From JANQTF01 sp041741415 (lineage in GTDB: Bacteria; Bacteroidota; Bacteroidia; J057), in the NCBI GenBank assembly GCA_041741415.1, contig JBGSKC010000086.1, positions 6,320-70,319 on the forward strand: DNA of 64,000 nucleotides. Direction: 5' to 3'. Position numbers and translations under genes: made by a program. This document shows, one piece after another, positions 1-9,075 of this stretch (position 1 is its first letter; every line of letters begins with the position of its first letter). The notes under the pieces were generated by a model. It did no database searches. It saw only the letters and a list, made by a program, of their open reading frames with translations, and was not told where the DNA came from.

Positions 1-865
1 GCTGGTAGGCTTCCAGCGACAGTTCGGCAGCGTCGGCAGAGAAGAATTTCCCCATCAGGTCTTTGGCCAGAATGACCGTGACCGGAAGATGGGTATAGGG
101 GTTAAAGGTGCGAACTTTCACGTAGGTGATCCCGGCACCAACTGCGAGGGCGGTGTTGGAGGGGAGGGTCCAGGGGGTGGTGGTCCAGGCGAGGAAATAC
201 TCGTCGGCGTCTTTTCGCTTAAACTGAGCCGTGACGGAGGTATCCTTCACATCGCGGTAGGTGCCGGGCATATTGAGCTCGTGGGAGCTGAGGCCGGTTC
301 CTGCAGCAGGCGAATACGGCTGAATGGTGAAGCCTTTGTAAATCAGGTCCTTGTCCCACAGGCGCTTGAGCAAATGCCACACCGATTCGATGTAGTCATT
401 CTCAAAAGTGATGTAAGGATTGTCGAGGTCCACCCAGTATCCCATGATGCGGGTGAGCTCGTCCCATTCGCCTTTGAACATGAGGACATCCTTGCGGCAC
501 TCGGCGTTGTAGTCCTGGACGGAAATGGAATGGCCAATGTCCTCTTTTTTGATGCCGAGGCGCTTTTCTACCTGCAGTTCAATGGGGAGGCCGTGGGTAT
601 CCCAGCCGCCTTTGCGCTCCACCTGGAAGCCTTGGAGGGTTTTGTAGCGGCAAACGAGGTCCTTGATGGTGCGGGCAATGACATGGTGAATGCCGGGCTT
701 GCCATTGGCGGAGGGGGGGCCTTCGTAAAAGGTAAAGGCAGGGCGGCCCTGGCGTTCGGAAACGCTGCGGGCGAAAGTTTGCCCCTTCTCCCAGGCTGCC
801 AAAACAGCCTGATCGACTTCGGGCAGGGACAACCCTTTGTATTCAGGAAATCTGCGCGTGGACAT
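1..865 (-). CDS. ileS: Isoleucyl-tRNA synthetase, N-terminal part (runs off the window)
   Basis: Cytoplasmic class I aminoacyl-tRNA synthetase that charges tRNA-Ile. Only the first 288 codons lie in the window; the rest is beyond position 1. The start is the ATG at 863-865, giving MSTRRFPEYKGLSLPEVDQA. The class I signature appears at residues 48-61 as EGPPSANGKPGIHH, the form of the HIGH motif found in Bacteroidota and eukaryote-like IleRS. It continues with an ARTIKDLVCRYKT stretch and a WDTHGLPIE segment, both typical of IleRS. An apparent long plus-strand frame at 89-877 is its antisense shadow. A TAnnTTTG promoter match lies about 45 bp upstream. Identity is clear; the editing and KMSKS regions cannot be inspected. 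Confidence 0.95.
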   Translation of the reverse strand, partial: MSTRRFPEYKGLSLPEVDQAVLAAWEKGQTFARSVSERQGRPAFTFYEGPPSANGKPGIHHVIARTIKDLVCRYKTLQGFQVERKGGWDTHGLPIELQVEKRLGIKKEDIGHSISVQDYNAECRKDVLMFKGEWDELTRIMGYWVDLDNPYITFENDYIESVWHLLKRLWDKDLIYKGFTIQPYSPAAGTGLSSHELNMPGTYRDVKDTSVTAQFKRKDADEYFLAWTTTPWTLPSNTALAVGAGITYVKVRTFNPYTHLPVTVILAKDLMGKFFSADAAELSLEAYQ

Positions 866-908
866 GAATTTCGATAACAGTAAGGGACGAATCCCGGAAA
901 AGATCGCG

Positions 909-916
909 CAAATATA
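909..916 (-). promoter_or_regulatory. Candidate Bacteroidota -7 element for ileS
   Basis: The minus strand reads TATATTTG, a full match to the Bacteroidota -7 consensus TAnnTTTG, about 44 bp before the ileS ATG. No clean -33 TTTG is visible, so this rests on one motif and position. Confidence 0.4.
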
Positions 917-960
917 GGGAATAGAAGTGGAAAAGCTGAGGCCAGATGAGCGTCAGTATT

Positions 961-1395
961 TCACCAATTGGGGTGAAAGGCAAACTGGCCATTGGGTTGG
1001 CGGGAAAAGACAACGAGCCCCGGGCCGTTGGTAACGAGGAGGAGCGGAGCGTCGAGGGCCTGGTTGTAGCGGGCAATCTGGTTAATGGTGTCCTGGGTAA
1101 TGGGAACCTGGGGTGCCTTGCATTCGCAGAGGAGCCAGGGCTTGCCGTCGGCGTCAAAGACCACCAGGTCAAAGCGGCGTCGGGTGCCCCGGTAACTAAT
1201 TTCTTTTTCCACGGCAATTCTTCCCATCGAAATGCCTTTTTGCTCGATCAGCCAGCGAATGAGGTACTGGCGCACTTCCTCCTCAGGCTGGAACACATAC
1301 CAACCCTTCCGCACAGGGTCCCAAACAAGGGGTAATTCTCCCTCCTGGCGAAGGGTTAGCGGGCTTCGGGGAAGTTTCCATTCGGCTTCTGTCAT
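961..1395 (-). CDS. Stand-alone HsdR_N-type PD-(D/E)xK domain protein
   Basis: A 144-residue protein consisting of one nuclease-like domain of the type found at the N terminus of type I restriction R subunits. The core is visible: FDLVVF with D76, then CECKAP with E91 and K93, separated by a DADGKPW turn, which is the PD-(D/E)xK arrangement. It lacks helicase and translocase regions, and no hsdM or hsdS lies nearby, so it is not a restriction system by itself. Single-domain proteins of this kind are common in Bacteroidota and have no settled function. It starts 3 nt after the stop of the thioredoxin-like gene, so the two are probably one transcript. Confidence 0.8.
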   Translation of the reverse strand: MTEAEWKLPRSPLTLRQEGELPLVWDPVRKGWYVFQPEEEVRQYLIRWLIEQKGISMGRIAVEKEISYRGTRRRFDLVVFDADGKPWLLCECKAPQVPITQDTINQIARYNQALDAPLLLVTNGPGLVVFSRQPNGQFAFHPNW

Positions 1396-1398
1396 TGG

Positions 1399-2574
1399 CT
1401 ACCTCAGCCTCCTGATCAGCTCATCCACCTCCCGCAGGTCTGCCCCTTCAGCTTCGAGCAGTTGCCGCGCCCGGTAGGCCTGGCGGGAAGCTTCTTCCTT
1501 TTTGCCCAGCTTTCCCAGCAACTGCGCCTGAATGAGGTTGTTATACCCGGCATTTTCCAGCGCAATGGATTGGCGGGTCCAGACGAGGGCCTGCTCCAGC
1601 AGGTCGCTGTCGCTCACATGCAGGAAAAACAGGTGCGCGGCGTTGCTCAGCTCCTTGGGCTGGGTAATGATGTGTTTGCCAAAATACTCTACGGCCCGGG
1701 CGGAATAGCCTGTCCAGTCGGAAGCGGCCTCGGTGTAGGTCATTTGGAGCCGGAGATAGGTGCGCCCGTCGTCTTTGATCTGGGTTTGGGCAATGGCCAG
1801 GGCTTGCTGGTAGGCTTTGTCGTTGCGGGTGCGCGCCGAGGCAATGGCCGATTTTTTCAGCAGGCTGTAGATTTTGTCCAGCACCGGCTGGTAGCCATAG
1901 CGCTTGATGAAGGCCTTTTGTTTGGCAAGCAAATACTGGTATTCCCGGCTGTTGAGGTCGTAGGTCAATGTCTCGATGGCCTTCCAGTTTTCAAGGAATA
2001 AAAGGTCTTTGTCGCGGGTGATGGTGGCAAAATACTTGTCTGCCGCTTCGTAGGCGCGCCGGTCTTCGGTTCCCTGCCAGGCCATGGCCATCATAAGCAG
2101 GGTGTCGGGATTGGTGGTATTGGCCTGGTAGGCCAGCTCCAGCACATCAATGGCTTTGTCGGGCCGCATCACTACTTTCGCCTCGCTGATAAGCTCCTTT
2201 GGCCCGCGATAGCCAAGCACCCTGTGCACCTCTTCGCCGCTGGGGTTGATGAACAATAGGGTCGGATATGCATTCACGCGGTACCGCTCGGCAAAGGCCA
2301 GCCCTTCGCCCTGCTCCATATCAAGCTTAACGTTGATGAATGACTGGTTGAACAAAGCACCCACATCGCCGTCGGGAAAGGTGTTGCGCGTCATCATTTT
2401 GCAGGGGCCACACCAGGTGGTATAGGCATCGACAAAAAGGAGCTTTCGCTGGGCCCGGGCCTGCTGCAAGGCTTCGGCCCAGGAGCCTGAAAAAAACTCA
2501 ATACCGCCCTGGGCGCTTAGAATGCCGCCAAAGAGCAAATGCAGGCTCAAAAAAAGGATCCGGAGGGTGCGCAT
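1399..2574 (-). CDS. Exported thioredoxin-family protein with C-terminal helical repeats
   Basis: A 391-residue periplasmic protein. Residues 1-21 form a signal peptide ending in LSAQ. A thioredoxin fold follows with the redox motif WCGPC at 54-58 in the context DAYTTWCGPCKMM, plus the AYPTLLFINPSGE segment carrying the cis-proline. After about residue 150 it becomes an alpha-helical, TPR-like region rich in alanine and tyrosine. This domain plan is typical of Bacteroidota periplasmic thiol-disulfide proteins; the substrate is unknown. It is followed 3 nt later by the HsdR_N-like gene. The start was chosen because it gives a full signal peptide. Confidence 0.85.
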   Translation of the reverse strand: MRTLRILFLSLHLLFGGILSAQGGIEFFSGSWAEALQQARAQRKLLFVDAYTTWCGPCKMMTRNTFPDGDVGALFNQSFINVKLDMEQGEGLAFAERYRVNAYPTLLFINPSGEEVHRVLGYRGPKELISEAKVVMRPDKAIDVLELAYQANTTNPDTLLMMAMAWQGTEDRRAYEAADKYFATITRDKDLLFLENWKAIETLTYDLNSREYQYLLAKQKAFIKRYGYQPVLDKIYSLLKKSAIASARTRNDKAYQQALAIAQTQIKDDGRTYLRLQMTYTEAASDWTGYSARAVEYFGKHIITQPKELSNAAHLFFLHVSDSDLLEQALVWTRQSIALENAGYNNLIQAQLLGKLGKKEEASRQAYRARQLLEAEGADLREVDELIRRLR

Positions 2575-2682
2575 AGGAGAATCAGGTAAAATGGTTGCTG
2601 CTTTCGACCGGGGAAAAGTACGTAGCTTTTGTCACGATTGGCAATAGCAAGGTGTCCTTTCGCCAAACATTCCCCCTTCATC

Positions 2683-4428
2683 ATGGCAACTACCCCCTCC
2701 TCCAAAACAACAGTAGCCCAGGCTGTCAAAGAAATTGTGCGGCCCCGGTGGAAACAAATCGCTGCCGGCATCGCGATGATTCTCATCAGCCGGTCGGCAG
2801 GGCTTCTGGTGCCTGCCGCCCCGCAGTATATCCTCGACGTAGTGGTGCCCGGTGGCGACACGACCATGATCTGGGCTGTGGTGGGCGTCGTGGGCCTGGC
2901 CCTGCTGATTCAGGCAACTTCCTCTTTCTTTCTGGTAAAACTGGTCGGGGTGGAAGCCCAGCGAATGATTGCAGAACTCCGCGCCAAGGTGCAGCAGCAG
3001 GTGCTGAGGCTGCCCATCCGTTATTTCGACAGCCAAAAAACAGGAAACCTTGTTTCCCGCATCATGACAGACGTCGAAGGCATCCGCAACCTGGTTGGAA
3101 CAGGGCTGGTGCAGCTGTTTGGCGGAGTGCTCACCTCCATCGGCGCACTGGTGATCATGCTCAGCTACAACGCCACCCTCACCCTCGCTCTGCTCGTGCC
3201 CCTCATACTTTTCGCCCTGATGGCCCTGCAGGCATTCGCCAAAATCCGCCCTATTTTCCGCGAAAGAGGCCGCATCCAGGCGGAAGTGACCGGGCGCCTC
3301 ACCGAGTCGCTCGGTGGCATCCGCGTCGTGAAAGGCTTCCACGCTGAAGCAACGGAGACCAAGGTATTCGCCGAGGGCACCATGGACATTTTCCGGAACA
3401 TCGCCAGCTCCATGACCGCCACCGCCCTCGTTACCTCCGCCTCCACCCTCATGATCGGCCTCTCCACACTTGGGGCCGTTGGCTACGCCGCCATCATGAT
3501 CATGCAGGGCGAAATGACCCCGGGAGAGCTCACTTCCATGCTCATGTACCTCGCCGTACTGGTCTTTCCGATTGTGCAGATGAGCAACATCGGCAGCCAG
3601 ATCACCGAGGCCTTCGCCGGGCTCGACCGTACGCAGGAACTGCTGGGCATGACAAAGGAAGGCGAAGAACCGGAGCGCACCCGGGAGCTCAGCAGCCTCA
3701 GGGGTGATATTGTTTTTCAGGATGTGGCCTTTGGGTATGAAGAAGGCAAGGAAGTGATCCACGGGGTGAGTTTTGAAGCTCCCGCTGGCACCATTACCGC
3801 ATTGGTGGGGTCGTCGGGATCCGGGAAAACGACAATCGCAGGCCTCGCTGCCTCTTTTCTCAAAAACGACAACGGCTCCATCACAGTGGATGGCGTGGAA
3901 ATGAGCAGCATTAAGCTCGACAGCTACCGCCAATACCTCGGGGTGGTACTGCAGGATGATTTTCTGTTTGAAGGAACGATCCGGCAAAATATCCTGTTTT
4001 CCCGGCCAAACGCCACGGAGGCGGAAGTAAAGCAAGCTGTGGACGCAGCCTACGTGAGCGAATTCACCAACAGGTTCGAGGCCGGGCTGGAGACCCTGAT
4101 CGGGGAGCGCGGCGTGAAATTATCCGGCGGCCAGCGTCAACGCATCGCCATCGCCAGGGCGATTCTGGCCGATCCGCAGGTGCTCATCCTCGACGAAGCA
4201 ACCTCCAACCTCGACGCAGAAAGCGAAGCCTACATCCAGCAAAGCCTGGATCAACTGCTTGCAGGCCGCACCACGTTCGTGATTGCCCACCGCCTCAGCA
4301 CCATTCGCCGCGCAAACCAAATCCTCGTGATCGAAGAAGGCCGGATCGTGGAGCGAGGCACCCACGACGACCTCATTGCCCGCGATGGCCGCTATGCAGA
4401 CCTGTACCGGACACAGACCAGAATCTAG
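2683..4428 (+). CDS. ABC exporter half-transporter (permease fused to ATPase)
   Basis: A 581-residue type IV ABC exporter of the MsbA/lipid-drug class, expected to act as a dimer in the inner membrane. Six membrane helices span residues 25-310. The nucleotide-binding domain has Walker A GSSGSGKTT (376-384), Q-loop Q424, signature LSGGQ (480-484), Walker B LILDEAT (501-507) and switch His536. All catalytic residues are present. An upstream in-frame start at 2629 would add 18 residues not expected in the family; ATG 2683 gives a normal N terminus. It converges on the TonB-receptor gene with a hairpin between them. The transported molecule cannot be told from sequence. Confidence 0.9.
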   Translation: MATTPSSKTTVAQAVKEIVRPRWKQIAAGIAMILISRSAGLLVPAAPQYILDVVVPGGDTTMIWAVVGVVGLALLIQATSSFFLVKLVGVEAQRMIAELRAKVQQQVLRLPIRYFDSQKTGNLVSRIMTDVEGIRNLVGTGLVQLFGGVLTSIGALVIMLSYNATLTLALLVPLILFALMALQAFAKIRPIFRERGRIQAEVTGRLTESLGGIRVVKGFHAEATETKVFAEGTMDIFRNIASSMTATALVTSASTLMIGLSTLGAVGYAAIMIMQGEMTPGELTSMLMYLAVLVFPIVQMSNIGSQITEAFAGLDRTQELLGMTKEGEEPERTRELSSLRGDIVFQDVAFGYEEGKEVIHGVSFEAPAGTITALVGSSGSGKTTIAGLAASFLKNDNGSITVDGVEMSSIKLDSYRQYLGVVLQDDFLFEGTIRQNILFSRPNATEAEVKQAVDAAYVSEFTNRFEAGLETLIGERGVKLSGGQRQRIAIARAILADPQVLILDEATSNLDAESEAYIQQSLDQLLAGRTTFVIAHRLSTIRRANQILVIEEGRIVERGTHDDLIARDGRYADLYRTQTRI

Positions 4429-4498
4429 CAGCAAAAGCAGAGAACCCGGGCAGCTCGTTCTTTGCACCCCCAATCCTGCATCAACTTCCATTCAGCCA

Positions 4499-4535
4499 AA
4501 CAGCTCCCTCCCGGAATGCCCGGAAGGGAGCTGTT
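4499..4535. terminator. Bidirectional hairpin between convergent genes
   Basis: Two 16-nt arms (4499-4514 and 4520-4535) pair with one mismatch around a 5-nt loop. The hairpin sits between the 3' ends of the ABC exporter (+) and the TonB-dependent receptor (-). The plus strand continues with a short T-containing run. Confidence 0.7.
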
Positions 4536-4551
4536 CTATTCTGCAATCAGG

Positions 4552-6918
4552 TCAATACAGCAGGCGGTACTGGATCACCGGGAAAAGGCCAATCTGGTAA
4601 TTGGTCTGGATTGGTTCCGTGGCAGGGTCTCCGTCGAGATCGGCAGAAGGACTGTACACCTGGTTGAAGACGTTGTCGCGGTTGGTCACATTCTGCAAAT
4701 CAACCGACCACTCCTGAAGAAAACGTTTGCCGTTGAGGCGGAAGGTGGCCTTCACGTCGATCCGCAGGTAGTCGGGGTAGCGGAAAGCATAAGCCTGGCT
4801 GTTGTCAAACTCGGTGGTGCCGGAGATCCGTGAGGCTTCCAGGTCGATCGGTGTGTAGCGGCGGCCACCGGCGTAGGTGCATTTGCCGTCGAGCGACAGG
4901 GTGTTTTTTCCCAGCTTAAACTCCCGGCCTCCCAGCACGTTGCCGATGTAGTTGCCGTTGAACACCGTATTTCGCTCCACCTCATCAAAGCCCGTGTAGG
5001 TGGATTCAAACAGCGAGCCGGTAAGGAGGAAGTAGTATTGGTTCGAGAAAAACTTCTCTACAGTCAGTTCCAGGCCGTAGTTGGTTCCTGTGCCCAGGTT
5101 TTCGAGGCTGTCAACGGTTGGGAAGCCAAAATCGGCCCCGGCGTTGAGCATGGAAAAGGAGGGAAAGCTGGCCGCCACCGGCACGCGGTCGAGCTGCTGG
5201 TAGTACACCTCGGCTTTGAGGCGCAGGTTTTCGGCGATGTTCCAGTCGTAGCCAAGTACTGCCTGCAGGCTGCGGGTGAAGTCGAGCTGCTCGTTGGTGC
5301 GGAGCACTTCTGCCCCCGCGCGGGTGTCGAGGAAGTAAATTTGCAGCGGCTGAAGCTGGTTGTGAATGCCCAGCCCGGCGCTGAGGCGATGACCGGGTGC
5401 CACCCTCACCACGAGGCCCAGGCGGGGCTCCAGGGAGGTCTGGCCATTGAGGAACAGGCGCTGGCTGTGAACCCCGGCATTGAGGTGAACCGCATCGGTG
5501 AAGCGGTGCTGCCAGTTGACATAGCCTTGCAGCAAAAAGGTGGAGCCGTCGAAATTGCGGAGCTTGCGGTAGGTCTCATCGGAGAGCCGCACCGAGTCGA
5601 TCAGGGTGATCTGGTAGTTATTGGCCATCACGCCGGCACGAAGCTGGTCTCTCGCAGAAAATTTGTGATTTACCTGATAATGAACCGTTTGCCGCACTGT
5701 TGTGTATTTCTCGGCATACCAGCGCCAGGGCTCACCGGTGACTTCTTCGAGCGAATCGATCTGGGTGCCGGAGCGAATGCCGCTCAGGGCCACCGAGAGT
5801 TTGCCGTAGCTTTTGTTGGAAAACAAATGGGTGTGCGACATGCCCACCAGCCCCGAGGCCGCTCCGTTGTACAGGTCGGTGCCTTCGCCGTTGAACAGGT
5901 TATCTCCCCCTGATTCGCTGTCGAGAAAGTCAATGGCGCTGTTGCCGCCCAGCCCAAACAGTACCCAGCGGCCTGCCTGCTCAGTGGGAATATCTAGTTT
6001 GAAAGTGATGTCCTGATACTCCGGCACTGCCGCGCCTGTTCCGAAATTGATTCCCAATGCTTTGAACACCGACAACGTCGAATAGCGGTAGTTGGCAACC
6101 AGAGAAGCGTGCTTGCCGATGGGCAGCGGTCCTTCGACCCCGGCTTCCACGCCATTAAACCCGATTTGCCCCATCAGCTCCCAGGTTTCGTCATTGCCGG
6201 AGCGAAGGCCCAGGTCAAACACACCGGAGAGGGCGTTGCCATATTCTGCAGGGAAGGCAGAGGTAAAGAAGTCGGCGTCGCTGAGGTTGTTGTTGTTGAG
6301 CATGGAAACGGGGCCGCCTGTGGTGCCAAGCGCACCGAAGTGGTTGGGGTTGGGAATGTCGATTCCCTCCAGCCGCCACAACACCCCCGCCGGAGAGTTC
6401 CCCCGGATGATGATGTCATTTCGCTGGTCATTCACCCCCGATACCCCGGCAAAGTTTTGCGCCATCCTGGCCGGGTCGTTGCGGCTGCCCGCGTAGCGAA
6501 GGGCTTCTTCCACCGAGAAGGTGCGGGTGCTCACCGCGCTGAACTCATTGCTGCTCCCGGCTTTGTTGCTTTGCGCCACGATTTCCACCTCGGCGGTGCT
6601 TGTCACCTGCTCTTCGAGGGCAATCTGCAGCACAATTTCCTGCGCCACCGTCACGATGAGGTTGGGGCGAATGGCCGGGGCGTAGCCAACATAGGTGACC
6701 TGCACAGCCTGGCGGCCTACCGGCACACCTTCCAGCCGGAAACGACCCTCGTCGTCGGTGAAGGCCCCGATCACGGGTTCCACGTCGAGCAATACCACGG
6801 TGGCACCTACCAGCGGCTGAAGGGTTTGGGCATCGGTGACGGTACCGCGAATGGTTTGCTGCCCCCAGGCATGACTGCACAGGAGAAGCAGAAAGAAGAA
6901 AGGAAGGGTTCTGTTCAT
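4552..6918 (-). CDS. TonB-dependent receptor with carboxypeptidase-regulatory-like domain
   Basis: A 788-residue outer-membrane receptor from the ATG at 6916-6918, which gives a signal peptide ending HAWGQQ; the longer in-frame start at 7002 would bury it. Residues about 21-110 form the carboxypeptidase-regulatory-like (beta-sandwich) domain common in Bacteroidota receptors, starting IRGTVTDAQTLQPLVGA. A plug domain follows with the IIRGNSPAGVLWRLEGIDIP stretch, then a 22-strand-type barrel ending in a C-terminal aromatic residue (QYRLLY). No SusD partner is adjacent, so this is not an obvious polysaccharide locus and the substrate is unknown. Confidence 0.9.
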   Translation of the reverse strand: MNRTLPFFFLLLLCSHAWGQQTIRGTVTDAQTLQPLVGATVVLLDVEPVIGAFTDDEGRFRLEGVPVGRQAVQVTYVGYAPAIRPNLIVTVAQEIVLQIALEEQVTSTAEVEIVAQSNKAGSSNEFSAVSTRTFSVEEALRYAGSRNDPARMAQNFAGVSGVNDQRNDIIIRGNSPAGVLWRLEGIDIPNPNHFGALGTTGGPVSMLNNNNLSDADFFTSAFPAEYGNALSGVFDLGLRSGNDETWELMGQIGFNGVEAGVEGPLPIGKHASLVANYRYSTLSVFKALGINFGTGAAVPEYQDITFKLDIPTEQAGRWVLFGLGGNSAIDFLDSESGGDNLFNGEGTDLYNGAASGLVGMSHTHLFSNKSYGKLSVALSGIRSGTQIDSLEEVTGEPWRWYAEKYTTVRQTVHYQVNHKFSARDQLRAGVMANNYQITLIDSVRLSDETYRKLRNFDGSTFLLQGYVNWQHRFTDAVHLNAGVHSQRLFLNGQTSLEPRLGLVVRVAPGHRLSAGLGIHNQLQPLQIYFLDTRAGAEVLRTNEQLDFTRSLQAVLGYDWNIAENLRLKAEVYYQQLDRVPVAASFPSFSMLNAGADFGFPTVDSLENLGTGTNYGLELTVEKFFSNQYYFLLTGSLFESTYTGFDEVERNTVFNGNYIGNVLGGREFKLGKNTLSLDGKCTYAGGRRYTPIDLEASRISGTTEFDNSQAYAFRYPDYLRIDVKATFRLNGKRFLQEWSVDLQNVTNRDNVFNQVYSPSADLDGDPATEPIQTNYQIGLFPVIQYRLLY

Positions 6919-7050
6919 GGCAAACGGAGTAAAAAAGCTCATTTGCCCGCTAACTTGCAGAAAGGTCCGCGCTCTCTCCGCTTCTTCTGACGAATTGTAC
7001 ACCCGCGCCGATGAACCCGCCGGGCAGGCAGTCGTTCGCGAATTTCGGCC

Positions 7051-8043
7051 CTACTTCAGGTCGATGAGCTGCATGAGCTTCACGTTGAAATAGCGGGGAT
7101 CGCTAAGGGAGTCGGGCACTTTGCCTTCATCGAACGCTTTTTTCAGGTCCTTCACAGCATCGTCGATGGTGTGGGTCGGCACAAAGCCCAGTTCTCTGGT
7201 AATTTTCTCCGACGACACATGATAGGAGCGAAGGTCGTCGGTGGGGGACGTGATGATGTTCACCTGATCGCCGACAACATCGCGCACAATCTGGGCAAGT
7301 TCTCCCACGGGGTGGTTTTCGTACCCGGCGTTGAAGATTTTCCCGGCGATTTTTTCACTGGGAAGGTCGAGGAGCTGAATATAGAGGTCGGTCATATCCT
7401 CGATATGGATGTTGGGGCGCTTCTGGCTGCCGCCGAACACCGTGATTTCGCCCTTGTTGATGGCGAGGTTGGTGAGGATGTTGACAACGAGGTCGAGGCG
7501 GAGGCGGGGTGAATAGCCGCACACCGTGGCCGGACGAATGGTGACCGTGGTGAAGTCGTCGCTCTGGTAGCGGGCGAGGATGTCCTCGCACATCGCTTTG
7601 AATTTGGAGTAGTCGGTGAGGGGTTCGAGCTCCATTTCCTCGGTCACTTCGGGTTCCTCTTTGATGCCATAGACAGAGGAGGAGGAAGCGTAAATGAAGC
7701 GTTTCACCCCGCCTTCTTTGGCGATTTGCACCATGGGCTCGAAGGCGTCGAGGTTGATGCTTTTGCCAAGCTCAGGGTCGAGGTCAAAGCTGGGGTCGTT
7801 GGAGATGCAGGCAAGGTGAATCACGGCGTCGTGGCCGGGGATGGTGCTGGCCAGCAGGTCGCGGTCGCGGATATCCCCCCGGATTTTGGTCAGGTTAGGA
7901 TGTTCAGGAAGCACCTCCTCGCCATAGATGAACAGGTCGATCACGGAGACCTGATAGCCTTCGCGCAGGAGCTTGGGGATGAGGATGGCTCCGACATAAC
8001 CGGCACCGCCGGTGACATAGACTTTGGAAAATGCGTGATTCAT
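7051..8043 (-). CDS. NAD-dependent epimerase/dehydratase (extended SDR)
   Basis: A 330-residue cytoplasmic short-chain dehydrogenase of the nucleotide-sugar epimerase type. It shows the NAD-binding motif TGGAGYVG (11-18), an acidic residue ending strand 2 (VIDLF), catalytic Ser in ASSSSVYG (119-126) and YSKFK with Tyr145 and Lys149. All catalytic residues are intact. It lies alone between the TonB receptor and a divergent outer-membrane gene, so context gives no sugar pathway. Exact substrate cannot be assigned. Confidence 0.9.
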   Translation of the reverse strand: MNHAFSKVYVTGGAGYVGAILIPKLLREGYQVSVIDLFIYGEEVLPEHPNLTKIRGDIRDRDLLASTIPGHDAVIHLACISNDPSFDLDPELGKSINLDAFEPMVQIAKEGGVKRFIYASSSSVYGIKEEPEVTEEMELEPLTDYSKFKAMCEDILARYQSDDFTTVTIRPATVCGYSPRLRLDLVVNILTNLAINKGEITVFGGSQKRPNIHIEDMTDLYIQLLDLPSEKIAGKIFNAGYENHPVGELAQIVRDVVGDQVNIITSPTDDLRSYHVSSEKITRELGFVPTHTIDDAVKDLKKAFDEGKVPDSLSDPRYFNVKLMQLIDLK

Positions 8044-8283
8044 CTCGTTGTCGATTGAGTGCGAAGAGGAAAAAGCAAAAGCGCCAGCCTGCCTGATGCG
8101 CTTTTCGCTGCGAAGGTAGCAAGGGATTCAGGGCCGGGCAAGCCAGAAACACTTCCCATCCATCTTGCTTTTCTCACGTTTACCCCAGGCCACGACACGC
8201 TTGCTCATTCCTGCGACCAGGGCTGTATCTCTGGCGTGACGCAGGGCGTTCTCAGCACATCCAATTCAACAATGCCTTTTACA

Positions 8284-8901
8284 ATGAAACGCACCTTCTT
8301 TTTCACTGCACTGGTTTTCGGATTTCTGGGTTTTGCTTCCCAGGTGCAGGCGCAGCGCCTGTCGCTGACAGCCAACTTCTCCGACTTCCAGATCGACCAG
8401 GCCAATTCCGGCTCCACCTCTATCGACTACGCTGGCAGCTCTTCCGTGGGCCTCAACCTCCGGTATTACACCAAAAACAAATGGGCCATCCGCGCCGGTG
8501 CCGGGCTCGACAATCTCCAGTACACCGTGAACAACGGCCTGCAAACCGACTATGCCGGTCGCCGCCAGGACCTGACCGGGGTGTTTGGTCTCGAAAAACA
8601 CTTTATGCTGGGACCCCTCGATGTCTATCCCGGTGCTTTTATCCCGCTGGTGGTGGTAGGTGAAGACAATATTCTGGATGCCAACTACGACAACATCACC
8701 AACGGCAACATGCGCGCCGGGCTGGGTCTGTTGCTGGGGGCGAATGTGAAATTCCTCAAGATTTTCCGCCTGGGGGTTGAGCTGGATGCCACCTACGACA
8801 ACTTCAAAACCGGCGTCTATCAGGGTGTGAACCAGGCCTCTTTTGTTCCGGTTCGCGGCATCAACCACAATGTGGCGTTTACCCTTGGAATTGCGATTTG
8901 A
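8284..8901 (+). CDS. Outer-membrane beta-barrel protein
   Basis: A 205-residue protein with a signal peptide (MKRTFFFTALVFGFLGFASQ, cleavage after QVQAQ). The mature part alternates polar and aromatic residues in short strands (GLNLRYYTKNKWAIRAGAGL, ending FTLGIAI), as in small 8-strand OmpA/OmpX-type barrels. ATG 8272 in the same frame would add four residues. No peptidoglycan-binding domain is present. Immediately after its stop begins the mosaic repeat element described separately. Function beyond membrane barrel is unknown. Confidence 0.75.
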   Translation: MKRTFFFTALVFGFLGFASQVQAQRLSLTANFSDFQIDQANSGSTSIDYAGSSSVGLNLRYYTKNKWAIRAGAGLDNLQYTVNNGLQTDYAGRRQDLTGVFGLEKHFMLGPLDVYPGAFIPLVVVGEDNILDANYDNITNGNMRAGLGLLLGANVKFLKIFRLGVELDATYDNFKTGVYQGVNQASFVPVRGINHNVAFTLGIAI

Positions 8902-8910
8902 GAAGTTTGG

Positions 8911-9055
8911 AGCCGAGAACCGAGAGCCGAGAGCCGGGACCAGAGGCGAAGCCGGTTTTTCACCCTTGTCAGGGTTTGGCTTCGACCCTGACAAGGGTTT
9001 TGGGAGATGGATGCGAGAGCCGAGAGCCGAGAAGCGGGACTGGAGGCGAAGCCGG
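8911..9055 (+). repeat. Mosaic intergenic repeat, copy A
   Basis: Two flanking units rich in CGAGAGCCGAGA and ending in GGCGAAGCCGG (8911-8955 and 9013-9055) enclose a hairpin core. The core has perfect 14-bp arms, 8962-8975 and 8985-8998, around the 9-nt loop TTGGCTTCG. A second copy in opposite genome orientation lies at 40918-41213. In both cases the element begins about 10 nt after a gene's stop codon, in the same orientation relative to that gene (the outer-membrane protein gene here, soxB there). Confidence 0.85.
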
Positions 9056-9075
9056 TCTTAGCTCCGGAGGAGCAG

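Noticed and set aside
961..1395. Type I restriction-modification system
   Set aside because: Only an HsdR_N-like domain exists; no HsdM, HsdS or HsdR helicase is present in the window.
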